Source: JAYQUR01 sp038133505
GTDB taxonomy: Bacteria > Pseudomonadota > Alphaproteobacteria > MPNO01 > UBA830
Direction of reading: 5' to 3'
NCBI GenBank assembly: GCA_038133505.1
Contig: JAYPTI010000113.1
Coordinates: 1-10,919, forward strand
Length of the DNA: 10,919 bases
Part shown: positions 5,407-10,919 of the stretch, piece by piece
How the letters are laid out: every line of letters begins with the position of its first letter
Numbering within the stretch: position 1 is the first letter of the stretch
Program-made: the position numbers and the translations under genes
Notes under the pieces: model-generated
Database searches by the model: none
Told to the model about the DNA's origin: nothing
The model's input: only the letters and a program-made list of their open reading frames with translations

Positions 5407-6941
5407 TGAAGAAGGCGGAAGTGCCGTGCATGCCCGACACGACGCACCGCGCGCCACCGCTCTGCAATTCACACGACATCGCCGTCGACCCGCGCGACCC
5501 GAACGTCCTCTACGTGGCGGACACGGGCAATCACATCATCACCAAGATCGACCGGAACTTCGACCCGCCCCGCCTGTCGATCTATGCCGGCACCAAGCAG
5601 ACCGAAGGCAACGGCGACGGATCGGGCGAAGGCAACGCGACTTTTTCCCAGCCCACGTCGATCACCATGCGCGCCGACGGCAGGATGTACGTCGCCGACA
5701 AGGGCAAAAAGTCGATCCGAATGATCGCGCCCGACGGTACGGTCTCGACCGTGAAGACCGGGCTCAACGGCCCCTTCGCGATCCGCCTCGACTCAAACGA
5801 CAATCCCGTCTTCAGCGAAGTCCCGTCCGCCCGGATCAACCGGCTGGACATGGCGACGGGAACGGTCAGCGAGCTTGCGAACGGCCACGATTCCAACTGG
5901 GTCTGGCTCGACGTGGACCGGCACGGCAACATCGGCCCCGTCGACGACATCCTGTTCTCGTCGAGCGTCGGGGGCGCCAACAACGCGCACATCTTCCGCA
6001 TATCGAAGGACGGATCAGCCGACCGGATCGACGAGTTCCTGCCGAACACGTCTGTCCAGGGTAACACGCCGCACGGCCCTGCCCGGATCGTTTCCGATCC
6101 GTACGGGCACTATCCGTGGGTCCTGACCATCGACGACGAACAGAGCAAGATCCTCACGCAGGGATACGGCAACGGCGGCCTGCGGCTGCTGCGCCTGACC
6201 GTGGACGGCGACCCTACCAAGGCGAGCTACAATCATCCGCTGTACGCCCGCGGAAAGTCGGTGATGCTGAACGGGAGCGCCTTCGGTTTTCCGTTCGATG
6301 CGCGCCCGTCCTTCACGGCGCTCCGCAGCGAGAGCGGCCACAGTTTCCTCGGCCTGCCGACCTTCGACGAGCTCGCCTACATGTCCGACGCCGATCTTGC
6401 CGCCTATATCCGGAGCGGCTTCGGAGGATCGGTGCCGCGTCCCGAAATAACCTGCGGCGACATGGATGCGCTGATCTACTACATCCGTGTCAACTCGATC
6501 CTCGGCATTACGACCGAGGTCAAGTCGCCGCCCTCGAGCTGCCAGAAGGATACGATCGTGCCCGTTTTCGGCGATATCTCCTATCGCTGGACGCAGGACG
6601 GTTTCGAGGTCAGCTGGGACACGGACGAGGACACGCTCGGCTTTATCGGACACGGCGTGTCCGCCAACCTGCATCGCTGGTCGTCGATCGAGAACGATTT
6701 CGGCACGACCCACGTCCTGTATCTCAACACGCTTGGGGATCCGGGATCGGACCTGTTTTTCCGGATTTATGCCCGCGACCGGTACGGCAACATGGTCGAG
6801 TCCGATCTGATCTCACTCGCCATCGAAGCTCCGCCGGCCGACCCGCCGGCAAGCGGCGTCGTTCCGGCCCCCGCGGCCTCGGCGATCCTGGCGTTCGCCG
6901 CCCTGTCGCTCGGAGGCGTCCGTCACCGCCGCACCGGCTGA
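5298..6941 (+). CDS. NHL-repeat sorting-signal protein, 3' part of a frameshifted gene
   Basis: 547 codons from the GTG at 5298 (probably not a true start; this is the continuation of the gene from 4282). NHL repeats are clear at local residues 59-85 (SHDIAVDPRD, NVLYVADTGNHIITKID), 115-152 (FSQPTSITMRADGRMYVADK, IAPDGTVSTV) and, weaker, 157-195. They would form blades of a beta-propeller. Residues about 352-405 (PTFDELAYMSDADLAAYI, CGDMDALIYYIRVNSIL) resemble the C-terminal half of a c-type cytochrome, but no CxxCH haem site is present. Residues about 420-512 look Fn3-like. The end has VPAPA (522-526), a hydrophobic stretch and RHRR, an exosortase-type sorting tail. Paired cysteines at 44/56 and at 386/414 could be disulfides, consistent with export. 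An intact stop at 6939-6941 shows that the downstream frame is still under coding constraint. Confidence 0.85.
   Translation: MPLNYRDDSIDQGMLADNQIRWVGDFGHTPDPNAPMMKKAEVPCMPDTTHRAPPLCNSHDIAVDPRDPNVLYVADTGNHIITKIDRNFDPPRLSIYAGTKQTEGNGDGSGEGNATFSQPTSITMRADGRMYVADKGKKSIRMIAPDGTVSTVKTGLNGPFAIRLDSNDNPVFSEVPSARINRLDMATGTVSELANGHDSNWVWLDVDRHGNIGPVDDILFSSSVGGANNAHIFRISKDGSADRIDEFLPNTSVQGNTPHGPARIVSDPYGHYPWVLTIDDEQSKILTQGYGNGGLRLLRLTVDGDPTKASYNHPLYARGKSVMLNGSAFGFPFDARPSFTALRSESGHSFLGLPTFDELAYMSDADLAAYIRSGFGGSVPRPEITCGDMDALIYYIRVNSILGITTEVKSPPSSCQKDTIVPVFGDISYRWTQDGFEVSWDTDEDTLGFIGHGVSANLHRWSSIENDFGTTHVLYLNTLGDPGSDLFFRIYARDRYGNMVESDLISLAIEAPPADPPASGVVPAPAASAILAFAALSLGGVRHRRTG
6861..6938 (+). other. VPAPA C-terminal protein-sorting signal
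   Basis: The last 26 residues of the NHL protein have the three-part layout of PEP-CTERM/VPLPA-CTERM domains: a VPAPAA motif, the hydrophobic segment SAILAFAALSLGGV, and a basic end RHRRTG. In this class an exosortase (a membrane cysteine protease) recognises the motif and processes the protein for surface attachment or export. No exosortase gene is in this window. Confidence 0.7.
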
Positions 6942-6976
6942 CCGCCGACGGTTCGACGGAAATCCGGGCGATGCGA

Positions 6977-7003
6977 TTGACCGGCTTCGCCGCGGCGTAC
7001 TAA
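6977..7003 (+). promoter_or_regulatory. Weak promoter candidate upstream of the zincin-like gene
   Basis: TTGACC (6977-6982) is a near-perfect -35, but the matching TACTAA (6998-7003) is a poor -10 and the 15-bp spacer is short. If real, the 7049-7074 hairpin would lie in the 5' leader of the next gene and could attenuate it. Confidence 0.25.
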
Positions 7004-7048
7004 CGTCAACCATCAGGATTCTGCCCGCGTTCCCTCGGTCGGCGGCGT

Positions 7049-7074
7049 CCGGGCACTCCGCTGCGAGTGCCCGG
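7049..7074. terminator. Strong hairpin between the NHL-protein and zincin-like genes
   Basis: CCGGGCACTC (7049-7058) and GAGTGCCCGG (7065-7074) are perfect 10-bp arms around a 6-nt loop. No U-tract follows. Located 107 bp after the NHL stop and 21 bp before the next start, it could end the upstream transcript or control entry into the next gene. No coding sequence is seen in 6942-7095. Confidence 0.6.
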
Positions 7075-7095
7075 CGGATGCCGGCCGTATGGTAG

Positions 7096-7788
7096 GTGCC
7101 CTTGACGTTTTCCCCCGGACGAGCCGCCGCGACCGGTCTGGCGATCGCTGTGTTTCTCGCGTGTCTGTCGGGCGCCGTCCGCGCGGAAGAGGAATTCCGC
7201 GGGCTCGCGGAAGTGCTGTTCGAGGGCGATCCGCATCCCGACACCGACAGGGTCAAGCGCTGGACCGGGCGCGTCGGGTGGCTGACGACGGAAAAGGATC
7301 CGTCGATCCTGTCGGAGATCCAGCGCGCGGTCGCGGAAATGAACGGCATTCTCGCCGGCACCGGGGTATCCCTCTACAGAACGGAATCCGAGCCGGGGCT
7401 GATCATCACTTTCCTTCCGGCCGACAAGCTCGCGTCGATCCCGGGGAGCCGGGCCCGTTCCGGAGCGGACAATGTCGGGCTTTCCATCGTGTTCTCGAAC
7501 CGGGAGAGCGAAATCTCGTTTGCAAGCATCGCAATCTCGAAAGGCCTGACGCCCGCGCACCTGCGCTACGTTCTGCGGCACGAGCTGATGCACGCCGTCG
7601 GCCTCCCGAAACACGCGACATCGGTCTCCGAGACGATCCTGCGGCAAATCCACGAGCGGGATGGCGTGAGCCAGCGTTTCACGGCGTTCGACCTTCGCGC
7701 GATCCGCTTTCTGTACGGGCAGCTCCCGCCCGGCGCGACGCCGGAGGACGCCCGTGCCAGATGGCAGGAACAAACGTTCCCCGAGTAG
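7096..7788 (+). CDS. Exported zincin-like protein related to DUF2927
   Basis: 230 residues with a clear signal peptide (hydrophobic GLAIAVFLACLSGAV 14-28, cleavage likely after AVRA, residue 30). The mature part has a predominantly mixed alpha/beta pattern and, after LTPAHLRYVL, the zinc-protease-type sequence RHELMHAVGLPKH (161-173), giving H162, E163 and H166 as an HExxH site with H173 as possible third ligand. The ending FTAFDLRAIRFLYG followed by LPPGATPEDARA (195-221) resembles the conserved end of alphaproteobacterial DUF2927 proteins and also the D-x-x-x-I-x-x-LYG end of metzincins. It is therefore probably a secreted or periplasmic metallopeptidase or a relative of one; activity is unproven. 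GTG 7096 is used; TTG 7102, preceded by AGGTG, is an equally good start and changes only two residues. It follows the NHL-protein gene on the same strand, 154 bp away. Confidence 0.75.
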   Translation: MPLTFSPGRAAATGLAIAVFLACLSGAVRAEEEFRGLAEVLFEGDPHPDTDRVKRWTGRVGWLTTEKDPSILSEIQRAVAEMNGILAGTGVSLYRTESEPGLIITFLPADKLASIPGSRARSGADNVGLSIVFSNRESEISFASIAISKGLTPAHLRYVLRHELMHAVGLPKHATSVSETILRQIHERDGVSQRFTAFDLRAIRFLYGQLPPGATPEDARARWQEQTFPE

Positions 7789-7795
7789 GGCGCGA

Positions 7796-7824
7796 TTGCG
7801 ATGGAGGGCGGCATCCGGCATACT
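7796..7824 (+). promoter_or_regulatory. Promoter candidate for the tandem aldolase operon
   Basis: TTGCGA (7796-7801), 17 bp, CATACT (7819-7824): each hexamer matches four of six consensus positions at optimal spacing. Transcription would begin near 7831, about 30 nt before the ATG at 7862. It sits in the 73-bp gap after the zincin-like gene, so the aldolase pair is probably its own transcription unit. Confidence 0.4.
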
Positions 7825-7861
7825 CCCGCTCGCTTTTCAGAACATCCGGATGTACCGCACC

Positions 7862-8839
7862 ATGGCCCGCTTCAAGGATTATGTGCCGCACGGCGTCATT
7901 CCCGCGACCCTCGCCGCGTTCGACAGCGACTTCGAATTCGACTGGAAGGAAACGCGCCGGCACCTCGCCTTCGTCGCCGCGACCGAGGGCATCACCGCGA
8001 TCACCGTGAACGGCCATGCTTCCGAAATCCATGCCTGCAACTTCGACGAACAGGCGCGCATGATGGACGAGGCCGGCGAGGAAATCGGCGACCGGATTCC
8101 GCTGATCGACGGCGTCTATGCGGACGGCAGCATCGAGGCGGTGCGCGTCGCGAAGATGGCTGCCGACCGCGGCGCCTCCACCCTCCTCTGCTTCCCGCCC
8201 GCCTCGATGGGCTTCGGCGTGATTCAGCGCCGCCCCGAGACCGGCATCACCCACATGAAGATGATCGCCGACGCGACGGATCTTCCGATGATCGTCTTCC
8301 AGTACCAGAACGAACTCGCCTATCCGTTCGATACCCTCGTGCGGATGTGCGACGAGATCGACAACATCCGCGCCATCAAGGACTGGTCCCCGCCGCAGGT
8401 GCACGAGCGCCACATCAAGGCGCTGCATTCGCTGTCGCAGCCGGTCAACGTGCTGTCGACCAACTCGGCCTGGCTGATGTCGTCGCTGGTGATGGGCGCC
8501 GACGGGCTGCTGTCGGGCGCGGGTTCGGTGATCTCCGACCTCCAATCGGCCCTCTACCGCGCGGTCCTCGCCCAGGACCTCGCGACCGCGAAGGAACTGT
8601 CCGACCGCATCTGGTACACGACGCAGGTCTTCTACAGCGACCCGTTCGGCGACATGCACAACCGCATGAAGGAAGCGCTCGTCCTGCTCGGTCGCCTCGA
8701 CGGCCCCGCCGTCGTGCGTCCGCCGCTGATGAAGCTGACCGAAACCGAAATCGCGCGCATCGCCGAGGCGATGTCGGCGGCCGGCATCGCGCGCGACGGC
8801 GCGACCGGCCTCGGCGGCCTCGCGGTCGCGGCGGAGTAG
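7862..8839 (+). CDS. Dihydrodipicolinate synthase/NAL-family protein, first copy
   Basis: 325 residues, a TIM-barrel class I (Schiff-base) aldolase of the DapA/NanA family. These enzymes join or split pyruvate or a related 2-oxo acid and an aldehyde. IRAIKDWSPP (169-178) supplies the Schiff-base lysine K173, and FQY (146-148) supplies the active-site tyrosine Y148. The family's GTTGE substrate loop is replaced by NGHASE (50-55), so this is not housekeeping DapA and the substrate must differ. At about 325 residues it is longer than the usual 290-300. ATG 7862 is preferred because the paralogue downstream begins at the same point (MARF against MARY). An in-frame ATG at 7850 and a GTG at 7754 would add residues with no counterpart in the paralogue. 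The stop is 4 bp before the second copy: a tandem duplication and one operon. The exact reaction is not known to me. Confidence 0.88.
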   Translation: MARFKDYVPHGVIPATLAAFDSDFEFDWKETRRHLAFVAATEGITAITVNGHASEIHACNFDEQARMMDEAGEEIGDRIPLIDGVYADGSIEAVRVAKMAADRGASTLLCFPPASMGFGVIQRRPETGITHMKMIADATDLPMIVFQYQNELAYPFDTLVRMCDEIDNIRAIKDWSPPQVHERHIKALHSLSQPVNVLSTNSAWLMSSLVMGADGLLSGAGSVISDLQSALYRAVLAQDLATAKELSDRIWYTTQVFYSDPFGDMHNRMKEALVLLGRLDGPAVVRPPLMKLTETEIARIAEAMSAAGIARDGATGLGGLAVAAE

Positions 8840-8843
8840 ACGC

Positions 8844-9818
8844 ATGGCCCGCTACGACGACTGGCAGCCCGAAGGCGTCATCCCCGCAGCCCTGCTGCCG
8901 TTCACGCAGGACTTTTCCCTCGACGCCGCCGGCGCGCGGCGCCATTTCGGGCATCTCGCCCGGACGGACGGGCTTTCGGCGATCACCGTCAACGGCCATT
9001 CGTCGGAAATTCACGCCTGCACCATCGACGACCAGGCGCGCGTGCTCGACATCGCCGTCGAGGCCGCGGGCGACCTGCCGGTCATTTCCGGCGTCTATTC
9101 GGACAACACGATGGAAGCCGCGCGCATCGCGCGGATGGCGGCGGACCACGGCGCATCGGCACTGCTGATCTTCCCGCCGCACTCCATCGGCATGGGCGGC
9201 GGACAGGCACGGCCCGAGATGGCGCGCGCGCATCTGTCGGCCATCGCCAACGCGACCGACCTGCCGCTGATCGTCTTCCAGTACGACGGGCCCTACGCCT
9301 ATCGGCTCGACCACCTCGTCGGCCATTGCGAGGCGATCCCCGCGATCCGCGCGATCAAGGACAAGTCGCCGCCGCCGCTGCACGAACGCACGATCAACAC
9401 GCTGCAGTCGCTGCCGCGGCCGGTGAACGTGCTGACGACCTGCTCGGCGTGGCTGATGTCGTCGCTGGTGATGGGCGCGAAGGGCGTGCTGTCGGGCTCG
9501 GGCTCGATCATCGCGGACCTGCACGTCGCGTTGTGGAACGCGGTGCAGGCGGACGACCTGACGAAGGCGAAGGAGATCAGCGCGCGCATCTACCCGACGG
9601 CGCAGTGCTTCTACAGCCAGCCGATCTGCGACCAGCACAACCGCATGAAGGAGGCGCTCGTCATGCTCGGCCGCCTCGACGGTCCCGCAGTCGTGCGCCC
9701 GCCGCTGCAGAAGCTGAGCGAGGCCGAGCTCGACAAGATCCGCGCCGCGATCGACGCCGCCGGCCTCGATGCAGAAGGCGCGTCCGGCCTCGGCAGCCTG
9801 CCGGTCGCGGCTGAATAA
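8844..9818 (+). CDS. Dihydrodipicolinate synthase/NAL-family protein, second copy
   Basis: 324 residues, aligned end to end with the first copy at well over half identity by eye. The two are nearly identical over SAWLMSSLVMGA and HNRMKEALV, and both share GRLDGPAVVRPPL and end in VAAE. The Schiff-base lysine is K172 in IRAIKDKSPP, the tyrosine lies in FQY (146-148), and the loop reads NGHSSE (50-55). Differences cluster at residues likely to touch the substrate (for example QNELAYPF against DGPYAYRL, and PASMGFGV against PHSIGMGG), which suggests either related but different substrates or a hetero-oligomer. GGAG (8833-8836) is the SD, 7 nt before the ATG and inside the end of the first copy, so the two are translationally linked. 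The stop lies 3 bp from the end of the convergent gene. Confidence 0.88.
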   Translation: MARYDDWQPEGVIPAALLPFTQDFSLDAAGARRHFGHLARTDGLSAITVNGHSSEIHACTIDDQARVLDIAVEAAGDLPVISGVYSDNTMEAARIARMAADHGASALLIFPPHSIGMGGGQARPEMARAHLSAIANATDLPLIVFQYDGPYAYRLDHLVGHCEAIPAIRAIKDKSPPPLHERTINTLQSLPRPVNVLTTCSAWLMSSLVMGAKGVLSGSGSIIADLHVALWNAVQADDLTKAKEISARIYPTAQCFYSQPICDQHNRMKEALVMLGRLDGPAVVRPPLQKLSEAELDKIRAAIDAAGLDAEGASGLGSLPVAAE

Positions 9819-9821
9819 GCC

Positions 9822-10691
9822 CTAGCCGCCGAGAAATTCCTTCATCCACGCGCGGTAGTCCGCATCGCGCGTCAGCCGCTTCATCGTGTCGCCCGACGCC
9901 TTGCCGGTGATCTCGCCGGGCGGCGTGCCGTCGCGCAACGCCTTCAGCGTGTCGTAGGTCGCCTGTACCGAGGCCGAGAAAGGATGATGGCCCTGCAGGC
10001 TGACGCGCACGCCGTTCTTCGCGAGGAACGGCCGGTCGCCGAGGATACCACCGCCGGAACCGCCGATAACGATCGGAATGTCCATCGCGTCGCCCAGCCT
10101 CTCTATGTCGGCGGCCTCCGACAGCCCGCCGGTGAAGAACATCGCATCGACGCCCGCCGCCTGATAGGCGCGGCCGCGCGCGATGGCATCGTCGATACCC
10201 GTCAGTCCCGACGCGCCGGTCCGGCCGACGATCGTCAGAGACGGGTCCTGACGCCCGGACAGAGCCGCCTTCATCTTGCCGACACCCTCCTCGATCGATA
10301 GCAGCCGCGTCGAACCGACCGTGCCGTACGGCTGCGGCAGGTCGGTATCCTCGATGGTCAGCGCGGCGACGCCCGCCGTCTCCAGCTCCTGGACGGTGCG
10401 CTGCACGTTGAGCGCATTGCCGTAGCCGTGATCGGCGTCGACCAGCAGCGGCAGGTTGCCGGCGCGGTTGATGCGGTAGGCCTGGTCGGCGAATTCCGAC
10501 AGGGTGAGGACGATCAGGTCCGGCGCGCCGAGCACCGCCATCGACGCGACCGAGCCCGCGAACATCACGGCCTCGAAGCCGATCTCCTCGGCGATGCGGG
10601 CCGACATCGGATCGAACACGGACGCGGGATGGATACAGGCGTCGCCCTCCATGATCGCGCGAAACGCCTCGCGACGCGGTGTCCAGTGCAT
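9822..10691 (-). CDS. Isocitrate lyase/PEP mutase superfamily protein, oxaloacetate decarboxylase-like
   Basis: 289 residues, the usual size for this TIM-barrel superfamily. It closely follows the Pseudomonas PA4872 oxaloacetate decarboxylase type, which splits oxaloacetate to pyruvate and CO2 with Mg2+. Shared features are ASVFDPMSARIAEEIGFE (23-40), SVAS (47-50), DADHGYGNALNV (85-96), the metal-binding region LTIEDT (111-116), SIEEGVGK (132-139) and GVRVSLQGH (227-235), with H235 at the position of the PA4872 active-site histidine. The isocitrate lyase KKCGH signature is absent. One deviation is GRTGASG (156-162), where the family usually has ARTNA or ARTDA, so substrate preference may differ. 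The ATG at 10691 has an SD (AGGGAGAG, complement of 10698-10705). It converges on the aldolase operon; both sides act on 2-oxo acids, so a shared pathway is possible but not shown. Confidence 0.88.
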   Translation of the reverse strand: MHWTPRREAFRAIMEGDACIHPASVFDPMSARIAEEIGFEAVMFAGSVASMAVLGAPDLIVLTLSEFADQAYRINRAGNLPLLVDADHGYGNALNVQRTVQELETAGVAALTIEDTDLPQPYGTVGSTRLLSIEEGVGKMKAALSGRQDPSLTIVGRTGASGLTGIDDAIARGRAYQAAGVDAMFFTGGLSEAADIERLGDAMDIPIVIGGSGGGILGDRPFLAKNGVRVSLQGHHPFSASVQATYDTLKALRDGTPPGEITGKASGDTMKRLTRDADYRAWMKEFLGG

Positions 10692-10730
10692 GGGTGTCTC
10701 TCCCTGATCGAAGTGTGTTTGTTGGCGGCA

Positions 10731-10758
10731 ATCCTATCGCGCCTGCGGCCGATGCCAA
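10731..10758 (-). promoter_or_regulatory. Promoter of the oxaloacetate decarboxylase-like gene
   Basis: Read on the minus strand, TTGGCA (complement of 10753-10758) and TAGGAT (complement of 10731-10736) are 16 bp apart. They match five and four of six consensus positions. Transcription would begin near 10724, about 33 nt before the start codon, leaving room for the SD. Confidence 0.5.
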
Positions 10759-10790
10759 AGGCCGCGCGTCGCTCGGCGGACAATCGGTCC

Positions 10791-10819
10791 TTGTTGGAAC
10801 CCGGAGGCGCCGCTATATC
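10791..10819 (+). promoter_or_regulatory. Promoter of the tRNA-Thr transcription unit
   Basis: TTGTTG (10791-10796), 17 bp, TATATC (10814-10819), followed by the very G/C-rich stretch GGCGCGCGCCC. A GC-rich discriminator after the -10 is characteristic of stable-RNA promoters under growth-rate or stringent control. It is divergent from the minus-strand promoter with about 33 bp between the two -35 boxes. Confidence 0.45.
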
Positions 10820-10842
10820 AGGCGCGCGCCCTCATCGGCCAT

Positions 10843-10918
<76 letters not shown>

Positions 10919-10919
10919 T

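Noticed and set aside
7754..7861. Longer N-terminus for the first aldolase copy, starting at 7754 inside the zincin-like gene
   Set aside because: The extra 36 residues are Arg-rich with no match in the paralogue, and the alignment of both copies begins at the ATG at 7862.

Overview
The window reads as chromosomal DNA from a high-GC alphaproteobacterium. The grounds are strong G/C preference at third codon positions, TTG/GTG starts backed by Shine-Dalgarno (SD) sequences, one DUF4864-type and one DUF2927-like protein (both typical of alphaproteobacteria), and a VPxPA-type C-terminal sorting signal. The genus cannot be fixed from sequence alone. No transposase, integrase, CRISPR array or phage gene is visible.

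Layout from left to right. (1) rlmB, a 23S rRNA 2'-O-ribose methyltransferase gene (57-893, +). (2) A small exported DUF4864 protein (1059-1514, +). (3) A complete molybdenum hydroxylase large subunit of the CoxL/xanthine dehydrogenase superfamily (1638-3989, +, TTG start), with no small or medium subunit beside it. (4) A 292-bp gap (3990-4281) holding a terminator-like hairpin, several inverted repeats and a 23-bp tandem repeat directly before the next ribosome binding site. (5) A large secreted protein, Ig-like plus NHL beta-propeller plus Fn3-like plus VPAPA sorting tail, split into two reading frames by one -1 frameshift near 5295 (4282-6941, +). (6) A strong hairpin, then a secreted zincin-like DUF2927-related protein (7096-7788, +). 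(7) Two tandem diverged paralogues of the dihydrodipicolinate synthase/N-acetylneuraminate lyase family (7862-8839 and 8844-9818, +), 4 bp apart and clearly one operon. (8) A convergent gene for an oxaloacetate decarboxylase-like member of the isocitrate lyase/PEP mutase superfamily (9822-10691, -), whose stop lies 3 bp from the stop of the second aldolase. (9) A divergent promoter pair and tRNA-Thr(UGU) with encoded CCA (10843-10918, +) at the right edge.

How the parts may work together. rlmB and the tRNA are translation housekeeping; the genes between them look like accessory metabolic and envelope cargo. The two aldolase-family enzymes and the oxaloacetate decarboxylase-like enzyme all act on C-C bonds next to a 2-oxo acid, so a small catabolic module for an unidentified carboxylate is plausible, though regulatory coupling is not shown. 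The NHL protein and the zincin-like protein are both exported and may share an envelope role. The CoxL-like subunit needs electron-transfer partners that must be encoded elsewhere.

I do not see an obviously new multi-gene system. The points most worth a second look are the frameshifted NHL/sorting-signal protein with its structured translation start, the tandem aldolases with an altered active-site loop, and the solitary CoxL-like subunit with an embedded rare-codon palindrome that resembles a second site upstream of the DUF4864 gene.
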